A stretch of DNA of 64,000 nucleotides from Cokeromyces recurvatus (GCF_025118155.1 NW_026251398.1:1-64000); one strand, 5' to 3'. Positions 1 to 13,074 are shown, counted from the stretch's first letter. Made by a program: numbers and translations. The notes: generated by a model not told the origin, from the sequence alone.

Positions 1-951
1 AATAAGATGTTACCATTTTTTTTTCCTATCCATATATGTTCATTGATTTATTTATTTTTAGATAAAACAGACTTGAGTACAAAGATAACTATTCGAGAAA
101 AACTTCAAGAAGTTGAAGAAAGAGTTGGTATATTGAACTTGGTTGCTTCACAGAAGAAGAAGGAACAACAACACACAATAATAAATAATGAAGAAAATAA
201 TACCAAATTAATATCAAGTTCATTTATTATTTTATCTCGTATAGCATCTACTATAAATTCAGTCACTAACAAAGCTTATCAAGCAACAGTATCAACAACT
301 GCAAATGACTCAAAGGAGATGTCCAAGTTTTCTTCCAATAATCTATCTACAGTATATATGGATGAAAGAGAAGATTCTATGACACGTTTTAAACGTTTTG
401 GGCAATACATAATTAATGTTATTGTTACTTGCGCTATTTTAATAAAGCAAAGCCCTCTTCCAGGTAAGTACCAAAAAAAAAAAATCATAGCATTATCTCG
501 GATAAATTCTAATAACAAACAATAAACAGATTTAATTTCGTTTATATTTGGTTATATAATTCAACTATTCTTATGGATTGATACCCAATATCATATTTTG
601 GAGAAAGCTCAAGATGCTAGTATTCAATGTATCAAATTTGGTTTAGAAGCTGATGAACGTTATCATGTACATGAATTCTTAACGGAGGGCTTTTATATGT
701 TGGTTACAGCAGGTTTAAAAGTTGCAATAGCCTATAAAGAAACGCCTCGTTATAAAGACAATCCCACTACCAAATATCAATATACGAACTATCAGAAGCA
801 AACAAATTCAACTAATAAAGTTGATAATAGCATCACTAATATGTGTGATTTATTGTCGAACCATAAGAATAACTCCCAATGCACAAAATTTCCTATCACT
901 AACTCAACTTCTTCTACTTCTTCTACTTCTTGGGCCTGGCTATCATGGTAA
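1..951 (+). CDS. Unknown protein, 5'-partial, two visible exons
   Basis: The 3' end of a gene that begins before the window. A T-rich tract ending in an AG acceptor at about 60 opens an exon 61-463. A GT-AG intron (464-529) joins it in phase to 530-951, which ends in TAA, giving at least 274 residues. The N-terminal visible part is charged and helical, the middle is Ser/Thr/Asn-rich, then come two hydrophobic stretches on either side of the splice site (IINVIVTCAILIKQ and LISFIFGYIIQLFLW) that could be one re-entrant or paired membrane segment. A more conserved-looking block follows (KFGLEADERYHVHEFLTEG), and the tail is a low-complexity Asn/Ser/Thr run. I do not recognise the family. A membrane- or lipid-droplet-associated role is only a guess from the hydrophobic hairpin. 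Confidence 0.6.
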
Positions 952-1573
952 AAAACTACCTCATTGCCTTAAATGCATGTCTATTTCATTATATTTTATA
1001 TTGTATATTATCAAAATTAATAAGTCCGTTTTTTTTTTTTTTTTTTTTTTGTTATATATATGTGTATATAGATGTGTATATAGATGTCTATATGTATACA
1101 TATTTGTATTTATATAATTACGGCCCCTTGAGAAAGATATACAGTAGGGGAAGGGGAACACTAAATGGTAATAATCATAATCATCATAAAAGTCATGGCT
1201 CTTTCTCCAAAAGAATAATAAAGATAATTAAGGTTTTGAACATAAAAATATGGAATATATTTGTAACTACTTAAAGAACTTGAAATATAAAGCATTTTAC
1301 TACAGACCAGATATATAATATTATTTATGATAACAATGAGTTGTATATGCATATTTATATATATATAAAAAAAAAATAAGGTAATTATCCTAATGACACT
1401 TTTACCTATTATGTCAAGAAGCTTCAATACTTTAATAAACTTTGTTCGTATACTCGTGTTATAAACAATACAATTCATAGTCAGTAACTGTTATACAAAG
1501 CATATATCAAGTGCATTTCTTAATATGCAATATAGACTTCTGATACTTTTCTCATCTTTAAATTCATACTTTA

Positions 1574-1609
<36 letters not shown>

Positions 1610-1752
1610 TGTATGTATATATTATATTTTATGTTTAAAGAGACAGTATAAAATATATTACTTGTAATAATAAAATATAGAAATTTAGCTTATTACACAT
1701 AAAAAAAAAAAAAAAATAAAATAAAAACAAAAAAAATAAAAGGGTTTATTTA
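952..1752. repeat. Intergenic, AT-rich with TATG/TA microsatellite
   Basis: Convergent intergenic space between the partial gene and MOB2. It contains a 20-T run (about 1029-1050) and a (TATG)n microsatellite preceded by TA repeats at about 1572-1626. No coding signal beyond low-complexity frames. Confidence 0.8.
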
Positions 1753-2822
1753 TTAACAAATGACACCATTCTTCAACATAATATCAATAAGCTCACTTAA
1801 AGGCTGGACTTCCTTTTTATCAAGTAAATCAAATTCCCTTGCAAAAGATATAAAATGAGCAAAAAGAGAATTGAAATGTGGGTCTTCATTTAGACATAAT
1901 ACTTTATCATAATGCTCATGATAAATATGTGCAAACAATTTAAACATTTGACTAAACATTTTTTTCACAATCGAAGGTAATTCACGTGGAAAATCGGACC
2001 CTTAATGATATTAACAAAAGTAGCAATTTAGTTGTCATGGTTATATTATGTAATAGAAACATAAAAAAAAAAAATAATTACCTGCTTTGGTTGGAAAAAC
2101 GGATTCATCATCCAGAATACTTTGTAAACTGCTTGTCATATAATCAATGTATTGAGGAGCTGGTAATCTCACTTTTTTTGATATAGAATCTGACCATGTA
2201 TATTCAATGCTGTACATATATACACATATATTGATATCAGTATGCTATACTCATGATAGATTTTTTTTTATGCGTAACTTTTATATATGTTATGTATTTA
2301 CCCTGGACCAGCAGACATTGTTGGACATGTCTGAGAAGTACAAAAATAGGTAATAGATCCATAAAATAAGTTTATATGATTAAAGAATTCAAATGCTATG
2401 AACATCTAATTAATGAATATAAATGAAGAAAAAAAGAAAAGAAAAATGCTTTACTATTATATACCATGAAATGCTAGCCATTCATTAATGTCAACATATC
2501 TCGGTAATTCCGTAATGGTCTTAAAATTGCCCCTCACAAGCATATTATTTACATTAAAGTGAGATAAATATAATGGTTTTGGTTGATGCTGTGAATAATT
2601 ACTATTGTTGGTTGCTAAAGATGACGATGACGAAGATGCTGATTTATGTTTTGATGTCTTATTTCCCTTTTTACCAAAGCTAATTATTATATGTGTTAAG
2701 AGAGGAGAGAAAAAAAAAGAGAGAGAGAGAAGGGGGAGAAGAAGAAGGGTTAATATTTTACTTGTATTTACACTATTACTGTCTTCCTTGCTTCTTTACC
2801 TAAAGCCAAGAAAATTCATCAT
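1753..2822 (-). CDS. mob2: MOB2-type MOB kinase activator
   Basis: Five exons on the minus strand: 2822-2800, 2679-2465, 2395-2302, 2209-2082, 2000-1753. All junctions are GT-AG and in phase, giving 235 residues. After a Ser/Asn-rich N-terminus the MOB/phocein fold is clear: [21 protein letters not shown], then [41 protein letters not shown], and the helical end [14 protein letters not shown] ... [19 protein letters not shown]. The zinc-site pattern (Cys before MSAGP plus His of AHIYHEHY) is kept. KGSFKTI-like and SHFISFAKEF-like wording resembles budding-yeast Mob2 rather than Mob1. MOB2 proteins bind and activate NDR/LATS kinases (Cbk1/Orb6) for polarity and cell separation. The first coding exon is only 23 nt, so the start (MMNFLGF) rests on splice phase; the second Met is an alternative. 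Confidence 0.9.
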
Positions 2823-3947
2823 TTTACAGTGATAAAAAGAAAAAGATACAAAATATACATGGACACAAATAGAGTTTATTTTTTAATTTTTTTTTTTTTT
2901 TTTTTTTTTTTTTGACAAATAAAAAATTCTGATTTTTATTTATTTTTTTATAAAAATAGAACTATTAAACATTTTTTATTTATTTCAGGCTAAATAACGG
3001 CACATGTAAGCCGAAAAAATTCAAATGTATCCAAGAACTTTGCTTTTTAATTAACATGATTAAGGAGGCAAAAATAAAAAAAAAATAAAAAAGTAATTTA
3101 CTGTTGAAAGGGTAAAAAACAAAGTAAAATAAGTAAGAAAAAATCAATGGATATATATTATGTGGTTGGCGAACTATCTACCTTGGAATTGGAAGAGAAT
3201 ATGGTATGATAAATGTAATTATATTCTTATCTAATGAACCAGTTTTTCAATAATAAAAAAATAAAATAAAAAAAGAATAGCTAAAAGGTTTTTATTCAAA
3301 AGGGAAGAAAGGAGGAGTCTTGAACTATTTTAAGCATTTGAAACTAAAAATGCATTTGTTTACAATGAACAGTTTTCTTCTATATAATAAGCTATGAGAG
3401 ATAATGGAAGCATTAGGTAGAAAGCCAACTGAATCATTACTATTTAGTTATTGCTAATAATAAATATACAGATTACACCAAATAATAAAGAGTAGCTTTA
3501 ATAGATTTGCTTTTTTTTGACTTTTTTTTTAATATTGTATCGTTCAATATTACTTAATTAATAGAAATTGGTCATTATCAATATTAATTTAATATGCCAT
3601 TTCTATAGTATTCTATGAATACTTTAAGTTGTTCCTAATTTCAGGCTTTCATAAATGATTCAACTGACACCTAGTAGCCTGAATGTTGTCTACAAAAAGG
3701 CTTTTCGGTATTTAGTTTGCTGTTGACTATCGTTCGGAAGATAATTGGAAATTGAGATGTGGTGTCAAAATTCACATTTACTATTAGGAGTAGCATAACT
3801 GCAAGAGACCTCAAAAGCTAACTATTCTTAACTTTCTTTGAATATTTTATGCGATTTATAAAGAAAGGTACAATTTAAATTTATCAAGGTCATTATTGGC
3901 CTACAAGATCCCCAAGTTTTGCAGTACTGTATATGCTACTCGAAAAC

Positions 3948-3979
<32 letters not shown>

Positions 3980-6859
3980 TTGGTAATAATAAATTTCGTA
4001 TTTAGCGCTATATCTTTTAATTCTATTGGTAAAAATACTGCTATACCTTGAATATTATTACAAATATTTAGTTTTTCATGTACAAGACTATGTAGAAATC
4101 AAACTATTATCTTTATAATGAAGATTTATTTATTTACATTGACTCTTTTCATTTGATTTCTATAATATTCATATAACAAGTTCTTTTTTTATGACTGTTT
4201 AAACAAAAAAGTCCAAATATAATTGTCCTCCTTAGTAGTCTTCGTTATCTATCTTTTATTTTACTTTTAATTATAAAGTAAAAATAAAATATGAATAAAG
4301 AACATTTAAAAGTTAGAAAAAGTGTAAAAGATACTTCTATAATATGATAAATATATTTTAATGGATTTCAACAAATAAAGTTCTGTCGAGATGGTATAAA
4401 GCAATTGTAGCTGAAGATATGTTATAAAACTCATCACAGGTATATATTCCATTGAATCGTATTCAGTTGACTCATCAAACTGGCTGCAAATCTCTCATGT
4501 ATTCCAAAATGTATCATATCCTGATTCTTTTTGACTAATCCTTAGCTAAGGTATTCATTCTGAATAAAGATTCGATTTAAAACTTTAAGGGGAATATTTT
4601 TACAGTTGATATTTTCATTATATCATCTTTTTTTTTTTTTTTTTTTTTGAAAACTATGTTTAAGCAGCTTTCAACTTTGAATTAGTAGAATAAAAAATTA
4701 AAAGGCGAATATTCAACGATTAGCAGTTTACGTCTACAAGGTTAAAAATATGGCATATGAATATAGAATAGAAAACATAGGCTTTGTTGATTTAAAAATA
4801 AAATAACTTATATTAACACTGATTACTAGTTTTGAAGTAATTTATTGTTCTTTAAATTATTATATTATCATTGCCTTTTCTTTTATCTAAACATATCTAT
4901 AAGATAGTCATTTCTAATATCCATACAATACAACGTATAATTCTTTTACATTTGTCATTAGTTCTAGACTAAAAGATTTACATCTTATTTTTAGAACTGA
5001 AACTTTCTTACTTTTTTTTTTTATAAAGAAGATAATGCTTCTTTATCATAAATCAAACAGGTCTATCTTCAAATATTGATTGGGTATAGCTCAAAAAATT
5101 GCTATAATATAATGTTGCATATATTAGTATAGATATGAAACATACAATAATATAACAGATAGTAGGCAATGATGTGACTGATAACTTTACAGTCAAACTA
5201 TATACCTCATGTATAAATGCATGTGTGCTTTCTGTTTATATAAGCAGGTAAAGCTATACATTCCAACTATTTTATATCATAGGATGCTTTAGAGTATGAC
5301 GTATTTAGCCATATAACAGTAACATTAACCTAGCATCAATAATATGCTTTTTTTTTTATAACGGCGCAATATGCACACACAATTTTCAAATATTCGATAT
5401 TATTCTTTTTTTTTTTCAACTAAGTAAAACTTAAGACTAAAAAAAAGGGGGGAATCTATTATGATTAAAATTTAATGATTATAATTCAAATAAAGTAAAT
5501 AAAACTTTAATTCCATCTTTTTTTGACGCGTTTTTTTTTTTTGTGTGTGTGTGTGTGTCTATTTTTTTATGATATGATTCCATCAATTATTTAATAAAAT
5601 TGAATGAAATTACTTGAGACCATATGAATTAAATAATTGTTGTCTATTTCTTATTGTTAATCCTTGACAGCAGTTTCTCCAAACACATAATACAATAGTT
5701 TTGGTGTTAAATTAATTTGTTAATGGTCGGGGATACCTAACATTTGTTTATAGCCTATTCTGCATTTTGATTGATAACATACGTCCTCTCCATTCTCCCC
5801 GTCCCCCGAAGAAACAGACCAACAAATACATTCAATTTGCTGATCTTTTGTCTTTTCACTTGAAAAATCAAAATAATAAACCATAAAGTCAAAATTACTT
5901 TTTTTTTTCTGACTTTAAAAATGACAGCAGCCGTTAAAAAAAAAATTAGTCTTTCTGCATATCACAGAAATGTAATAAAAAAAATACAAAAATGCAAAAA
6001 TACAAAAATAACAATATAATCTGAATGTATTAGCTTGTATATGAATTCAAAAGAAGAAAAAAAAGGAGCTGGATGAAATAAGAGATATATACAATCTCTT
6101 CTATTACGAAGATGTTTCAAATACAAAATATTCTCATACATATATTCCTGACCCACATATTTTAAGATGATCTTCAATAATAATAAGAAATGTAAGTTTT
6201 CAAGTCCGAGAAATGGGGTTTCAGTTATTACCAAAAAAGTAAATTTAAGCTTTTCTTTATCACGAAGAGAAATGTTTACATCGACTACAACTTAAGGAAA
6301 GAGAGAACGTGAGTAAGGTAGTCTCTTAATTATTGCTCTTATAGTAAATTCATAAGAAATAGGGTTTAAAACCTAATAAATGATGAAAAAAAAAGTTACA
6401 GAAACCTTCTTCGATTATCATCATTATGATTGTATTATACAGTAAGATACTGCTGCTTGTCTCACTTGATATCAAAATAAGATAAACTTTGAAAACAATA
6501 ATACATATACACTGACCTATTTTATTTTTCTTCTTATATAAATGTATATATTCTAACAAGCTCAATACTTAGCATTACATAACAACTAACAAAATGTCAT
6601 TCAGATAACTTTTTTAATGATACTCATTATTTATTGCAGCGTAAAAATACAAACAATATTTGATAGACACCCTAAAAATTACAGTAAGAATTGATGATCC
6701 GAATATTTGTTGAGTAATAATAATAAAAAAAAAAGTTACGGGCCCTTCTTTGCTATAATATATAATGGGCTTATCTCCGATTCACTTAGAAACACGTATT
6801 GTACCTTATTAAAGAAGAAGAGGAAGGGAGAGGAAGATAAAAGATGGTTTTTTTTTTCA
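2823..6859. other. 4-kb gene-poor AT-rich region
   Basis: No gene could be supported. It holds poly-A/T runs (for example about 2889-2913, 3949-3976, 4627-4648), a (TG)n tract at 5542-5558, and many short frames of low complexity. One 49-codon open frame on the minus strand near 3650-3800 is noted but not convincing. Confidence 0.7.
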
Positions 6860-6867
6860 TATAAATA
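6860..6867 (+). promoter_or_regulatory. Putative TATA box of the 7027 gene
   Basis: TATAAATA lies 160 nt upstream of the ATG at 7027. A C/T-rich leader and a 32-nt poly-A run (6948-6979) lie between. The spacing suggests a long leader; this is inference from position only. Confidence 0.4.
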
Positions 6868-6946
6868 TAGGACATAAATTTTCATTCTATCTCATATCTT
6901 TTCATATTTAATTCGTTTCTTTTCTCTTTTTTTTTTCATACAACAA

Positions 6947-6980
<34 letters not shown>

Positions 6981-7026
6981 GCTGGCCGTACTGCATTAAT
7001 TAAGAAATATTTACTTTACATTTAAA

Positions 7027-7416
7027 ATGCTTCGTATTACTTCTATCTTTATGATTATAGCCGCTTTATTGGCTTTCTTCACTATCACTCAGGCTGCTGT
7101 TATCGAAAAACGTGGGTCTTATTCTGGTCATGCTACATTTTATTCTGTTAAAAAATCTGGTAAACCTTCTTGTGGTGGTAAATATAACAATAACGATTTA
7201 GTTGTCGCACTTTCCCATAAGCGTATGCCTAAAGGTCATGGTAAGCCCTGCGGCAAGAAGATTAGAGTAAAGGGCCCTAAAGGTTCTGTCAGAGTTAAGG
7301 TTGTTGATACTTGTGCTGGATGCAGCAAGAATCATATTGATCTTTCACCGAAGGCTTTCGAAAAGATTGCCAAGAAGAAAACCGGTAGAGTTGACGTTAC
7401 CTGGTCTTTTGAGTAA
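7027..7416 (+). CDS. Secreted double-psi beta-barrel (RlpA/expansin-like) protein
   Basis: Intronless 129-residue protein. Residues 1-23 form a clear signal peptide (hydrophobic core IFMIIAALLAFFTI, Ala-Ala after it), followed by a Lys-Arg at 28-29 that fits a Kex2-type processing site. The rest is one DPBB domain: GHATFYSV at the start, Cys49, Cys75, then VKVVDTCAGCSKNHIDLS with Cys96 and Cys99, and IDLSPKAFEKI, the usual DPBB ending. There is no C-terminal expansin/CBM63 domain, so this is the short barwin/RlpA-like form common in fungi. It is expected to be exported and to act on or bind cell-wall polysaccharide; catalytic activity is not implied. It is very basic (many Lys). It stands alone in a gene-poor region. 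Confidence 0.9.
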   Translation: MLRITSIFMIIAALLAFFTITQAAVIEKRGSYSGHATFYSVKKSGKPSCGGKYNNNDLVVALSHKRMPKGHGKPCGKKIRVKGPKGSVRVKVVDTCAGCSKNHIDLSPKAFEKIAKKKTGRVDVTWSFE

Positions 7417-7477
7417 ATCAGAGGGGTGGTCTTTTTTTTTTCTCAAGTCTTTGCAACATCTCTTTTCTAATATCTTT

Positions 7478-7508
<31 letters not shown>

Positions 7509-8799
7509 CACTTATATTCCTTCGATTTTAACATAGCTAGTATTATATTCAGCATATTGTTTATGTACATATATTCCCCTTTTTTCATATTGATATTATA
7601 AAATAAATAAATTTGAACTGTGTCTCGATTTACTTCTTGGAATATTAGGATGTGAATTAAAGATTGTTTGGGGGAGAAGAGTAGCCTTTTTCTATCTCCG
7701 TATATATCGCTTGTTTTTTTTTGAGAATGTTTTAGATATTACAACTACGATACAACAGTTTGTAGTAATCAGAACAAACACATTCACTTTCATAGTATTT
7801 AACTTTATTTAATAGCGTTTGTTAAAATATCTTATCATCATATATATATATATATATATATAAATATTTGTTATCTTTCAAAGTCTGATTATAAAGAAAA
7901 AAAAAAGACATTATGATAATTGACGTAAATATTTAGTATTAGAAGATAAGACGAAAAAATCGGAAATGTGTCTCCTTGAGATCCTTCATTAATATCAAAA
8001 AAGGATAATAGGAAGATTTATAGGTCACACCATGTATGTAATAAAAAAATAAATAACGATAAATGCCAATAAGATAGCTATAATGTGTCATGATATTAAA
8101 ACAAAGCAGCCCAAGTAATGTCAATTGTACAACATGCAAGTAACTATTACTACTAATTATAATCTTCTTTATATATTTGTATATCAAAGTAAGTGTAATC
8201 TAACTCAATATGACTCAGAATTAAGGCTAAATACGACAGGCATAAGCCATATCTATCTTTTTTTCTTACATAGATTTTTTTTTAAAAGAAAAAAAGAATA
8301 TATTCATTAATAATATAATAGCTATTCCAGATGACACATAAATTTTAAAGCTCAATATTGTCTTTTAACTATTCGATATAGAAGAGTCTTATAATCATGC
8401 AATTTCTTAGTCAGCCAATAACTGAGTCAATATATAAAATATAGAATAAGATGCTATCCTATTGCACAAAAAAGTAATGTATGCATATAACACGAAGATA
8501 GTTTTTGTTATTTTATAGTTCTTTTATCACAGTTATAAATTAAAAGCGAATACGCATACGCGTTGGGGGATTATTCTTTTTTTATTATTTAAGCTTTAGT
8601 CTACAATCTCATATTAAAAATAATCAGAAATATGTTAGATCTGGTCCTTTTTATTTTCTAGAGCAAATACAATTATGGTGGAATAATACTTTAGATGAAA
8701 GTTAACTCTAGTTATGCATATAGTATATAGAATCAAGTACTAGTAATTTAAACCACCATAAGTAACTTATTATTTTAGTAACTTTACAGAATATTCAAT
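7417..8799. repeat. Intergenic with TA microsatellites
   Basis: 3' flank of the DPBB gene. TA tracts at about 7486-7508 and 7840-7862. No supported gene; frames here are AT-rich and run through the microsatellites. Confidence 0.7.
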
Positions 8800-9860
8800 C
8801 TCAAACTTATTTACAAATTACGTTTAAATAACATTCATAAAACCCATTTGAGTACATAATAAAATAAAAACCTTTTAATAGTCAAGGAGGAGAGGAAAGG
8901 TAACGAAGGGAGAACTATGTTTTCAAATACTAGATTAATTACTACATAACTATTCGGTCAAGCTAATACAAAGAGAAGAAAGGAGTTACCATGGTGAAGG
9001 TAATCATGTTCTTCAAAAATAAGTATGCAATATAACGTAGACCCAGCAAGTAATTCATACAGGAGTAGAGAAATTGTTTCATACGATAAATAGCTTCTCT
9101 ATGTTTGTTAGGAAGGTGACAAATTATAAAAAAATCGGCCACGGTGCTAGGTATTTGTAATCGGTGGTGTATATCCAGATAGACAGTAACATGAGACCAA
9201 ATATGCTTATCATTTGGATGAAAGATACAAGATTTTGGGATACCACCAAGCAACTAACTAAGATGCTAGTGTAAAACACAATTATATTTAGCCCGAGCCA
9301 TAGATAACCAAAGGACAGGATCAATGGTGAATGACAGGTGGGTAAAAGAACCGAATGAGACAAGTGGAATCGTCTATCAAGCTGGTCATCTAGGAAATTT
9401 CGACAAAAAAAAATTGAAATGTACTACAGCCGATATTATCAGCATTGGCTGTACAGAATTGACATAATATGTATTTGGAAAGTTTATACCATTGAGAGTT
9501 ATTGACTGGAATACGTAAAAAAAAAAAAAAAAAGGACATGAATTTGATCAATAGCATATCATCTGGGAGGCTTAAGGAATGAAATAGAGGTTTTGCTTGT
9601 ATACAGGTAGACTCGCTCTTTCATTGTGGGCTAGTGGACCAGATAAGAGCCACCACCAAAAATATGTCCAAAACAGTGATTTTGACAAGATTCAAGCTTT
9701 TTTAGGAGAGCAGTAAAGATAAAACTGACAGCTAGACTATATTCAAGTTGGAATTGGACAATTTGAGCATAAAAATGATCGGAAAGAAGACGTTCAAATC
9801 TTTACAAATTACAGCATTTTTGAGCAAAACTGACATTAGTTAAAAAAAAATAATAATACA
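8800..9860 (-). mobile_element. Decayed LINE (non-LTR retrotransposon) fragment, RT C-terminus and tail
   Basis: Read on the minus strand, broken frames spell the end of a LINE polyprotein. About 9800-9630 gives RLLSDHFYAQIVQFQLEYSL followed by SCQNHCFGHIFGG, a typical post-RT thumb-like stretch. After a stop, PTMKE and, in another frame, LSLPDDMLLIKF follow. About 9510-9450 gives NSQWYKLSK, and 9260-9120 gives GGIPKSCIFHP and DIHHRLQIP, the terminal Cys/His-rich domain. At least three frame changes and stops show it is dead. DNA near 8840-8890 and 8920-8970 matches the 3' end of the second copy at 49350-49545 with substitutions and small gaps, so both come from one family. The palm domain and the 5' part are not seen. 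Confidence 0.8.
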
Positions 9861-11414
9861 TGAATAAACAAACACTATAAATTTAAATAGAAGCATAAAT
9901 AGAATTAGATGAAATAAAACTAGTTTTTAGACATGTTCACCTATAAAAATCAGAATTTTCTGCTAGGAAAAAACATGCTTGAGACGGTGATATTGTTGTT
10001 TTTTGATGAGAGAATGTAGAAGGGTGATCTTGACCAGGTATTATCTCGTTAGAGGTTTGATAGCTATTTTTTCGCAGCATTTTAATCACGTTGACACAGC
10101 ATTCTGCAACTTTGACAAGCTAAGAAGACATCATACTAGCTTATTTTTGTAGATAAAGAATTCCTTTCAAAGCATGATGAATAATAGGTCTATTTTTCTT
10201 ATACAAGCAAATGTGTTAAATTAGTGTTAACAGAGCAGGAATACTGAATTAATTTAGTAATTCTACATTTATTTATAGTGACTACAACTAAATCACTACA
10301 TCTTTATCCATTCAACACATCTTTCCACAATATGTTGGTAACTCCTATTTAAACAGTTTTAAACTTGACAGTATCTTTATTAGACATTCTATTCCCAAAG
10401 GCTATAACTGGAATTTTCAAATTATCTTTATAAAAAAAAATAGTATCTAATACATACTTCCTTTGTTTACTATACACTGAGCATATGACAGTTTACAAAA
10501 TAATTGAGTTTATTTTTTACCTGATCTCTTTTATAACTTGGGAAGTTTCAGAGGGGTTTTTATTTTTATTTTTTTTCTAATCTTTTTGTATTTTTTTCTT
10601 TTCTATTTTATTTTTTATCTCTATTTAATAAAATATTAAGCATTTATTACCTAGCATGTTGTGTACCTTGGCACAAGAAAAAAACATACGACTGAAGTGC
10701 TTGATCTATTAAAGGATAATTTCTTTTAAAAACTTTTCCAGATAATTTTAATATGGTTTATCAGTAGTGTGCTCATTGGGTTTAAATTTCATTAAAATGT
10801 ATTTGTGCCTTCATTTTTGAATTCCGTTGTAGATCAAGTTTCTCCCTTTTTATTTACTATATTTGTATATATACCATGATTATTAACTACTGTTGTTATT
10901 ACATAAGTTTACTTTATATACATTAAAGAAAAAAAAATGTAATGCTCAATACATGCTTATTATATTACATAAAAAAAATATATACATCTAAATGATAAAT
11001 ACAACCTTAAATCTTTATTAAAGGAAATTATATATAAAGTATTCTTTTGTCTTGACGTAGTAGTACTTTTTTTTATACGAGTCTTTTGATTCATCATATA
11101 CAGCTATAAACCTGACATTATACATATAAACGATGATATAATAAGCAGATCAGTTATCCATGTGAAAGTACATGACACCACATGTTTTAATAACGCTGTG
11201 ACGTTTAGTGGAATATTTTCAGTGTACAATACTATCTTTCTGTACCATTATCTGATTGGACGGGTCAAAGAGAAATAAAATAAAATCTTACCAACGAAAA
11301 AAAAAAATAATAATAGAACTTTATTTTCTTTTTATTTTATTTTATTTTATTTTATTTTAAAAAGATTAATACTACTATAACTGATATAGATAGATCAAAC
11401 AATATTACAGGACG
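9861..11414. other. Intergenic, no supported gene
   Basis: Upstream region of the PAQR gene. It contains a minus-strand open frame (about 9945-10133, see findings), and a (TTTTA)n pentamer repeat at about 11331-11358 just before the PAQR leader. Confidence 0.6.
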
Positions 11415-12891
11415 ATGAGATCAAAGACTCATAAGGAGCATCAAATGTTAAACGATATGAATGCTTCAGTATCATCTAGTAGATCAATATCGACTCAATC
11501 ATGTAAAAATCGCTCAAGATCTCAATCCATAAAAGAGACAGTGAGCCAAAAGTTTAAAGAAATGGAACATGCAGATACAACTGGATTTATACAATACATG
11601 GATGACCAAGTTCACGACACATGGGATAATGCAAAAGCAGCTATGGTTGGAGCACAAAGATTATTGCAATTTCATGAATTACCCAAAGAATGGCAAGAAA
11701 ATGAATATATTTTGTCTGGGTATTGTCCTTTTTTTTTTAGTATAGTTTAGTTTTAGTTTTGGCTTTAGTTTCCCTCTTTCCTTTAATCCCAACCCCTTAC
11801 ACACATAATTAGTCGAATATTCCCCCCTTTTATTAATTACTATCATATCATGGTGCACTAAAGTTTTGATATTTCTTATTATTAGTTATCGTTTTTATCA
11901 AAGTAGTCAAGCATGTCTTCGGTCTATATTTATGTTACATAATGAAACGATAAACATATGGAGTCATTTAATTGGATTTATATGTATGCTTTGTCTCAGT
12001 ATTTATGGATTTAATGTAAGGAAGAATTTTAATATAACAATATATATTCATGTATTTATTTATTTATTTATAGATTCATTTTCCAGATGCTACATTGAAT
12101 GATTGTATTATTTTTATAACATTTTGTGCTGCAGCCTTAAAATGTTTATTTTGCTCATCCATCTATCACACATTTATTTGCCATGCGCATCATCAAGTAA
12201 AATCATTTACAGCAACTTTAGATTATATGGGTATTTCATTTCTGATTACAGCCTCAGTTCTTGTAACAGAATATTATGGATATTATTGTCGTCCCATTAT
12301 ACGTACTCGATATATGTTATTTACAGCTGCTATTGGAGCAATAGGTGTCCTTGCACCTTTTCTTAAAAGATGGGATACAAAGGAGTTTAGACCTTTTCGT
12401 ATTGTTGTATTTGTATCTATGGCTGTTTCTAGCGCTTTACCCGTATTTCATTTAGTATATTTAAATGGATTCATGAGAACATGGTATTTTTTTGAGTTAG
12501 CTGCTATCAGTGTAGCTATGTATAGCCTAGGAGTTATTGTTTGTAAGTTCTATTTTTTTTTAAATAAATATATATATATATATGTATATATCGTACATGT
12601 CCTTTTTCTTTTCTTAACTAATATATATATATATATATCATATAATAGATGCAAATCGATTTCCTGAAAAATTTTATCCTGGAAAATTTGATTTAGCAGG
12701 ATTAACAAGTCATGCTATATGGCATATGTTTGTATGTTTGGGTATATTTGTAAGTTTTATTTTTTCTTTTATAAAAAAAAAAGGAAAGTAAAACTGATAT
12801 ATTTATTCGTATGTAGTTTCATTATTTAGCCTCTTTGCGCTTTTATGCTAATAGATATAGTTACGGTTGTAATATTAGACCAAGACCTTAG
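11415..12891 (+). CDS. PAQR/adiponectin-receptor-like (hemolysin III family) membrane protein
   Basis: Five exons (11415-11719, 11886-12015, 12074-12542, 12649-12749, 12817-12891) give 359 residues with phases kept. The first about 110 residues are cytosolic and Ser-rich; LLQFHELPKEWQENEYILSGYR is the usual PAQR lead-in. The seven-helix core follows: the FMLHNETINIWSHLIG motif in the first helices, SSIYHTFICHA, LDYMGISFLI, a long hydrophobic middle, and the final HAIWHMFVCLG-FHY block. The three His of the PAQR zinc site (one in YHTF, two in the SHAIWH end) and the Asp of LDYMG are visible, as in hydrolase-competent members. Yeast relatives (Izh family) affect zinc and sterol homeostasis; human AdipoR are ceramidases. 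Which activity this one has cannot be told from sequence. The last exon is short and ends with a basic tail. Confidence 0.92.
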
Positions 12892-13074
12892 ATAACTTAT
12901 TATTATATATATATGAATATATAAATATTTATTCATATCTTTTTCTCATGATATTATACTTGTTATAAATTTATTTAATAATAAAACGGAAAATATGTAA
13001 TATTGTATAATTTAAATAAAGTATTTGCTATTAAAAAAAAAAGAAAAGGAGGGAGGAAAGGTAATCCTGTTATT

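Noticed and set aside
961..1478. Overlapping frames rich in Tyr/Ile/Lys on both strands
   Set aside because: They run through TA/TG repeats and a T-run, have no folded-protein composition and no splice logic.
3650..3800. 49-codon open frame on the minus strand (contains AVMLLLIVNVNFDTTSQF)
   Set aside because: A frame of this length is expected by chance over 4 kb in six frames; no homology recognised and no flanking coding signal.
5962..6565. Two minus-strand frames of 70-90 codons
   Set aside because: Phe/Ile/Tyr-heavy composition equals the AT-rich background; no family motif and no neighbouring exons.
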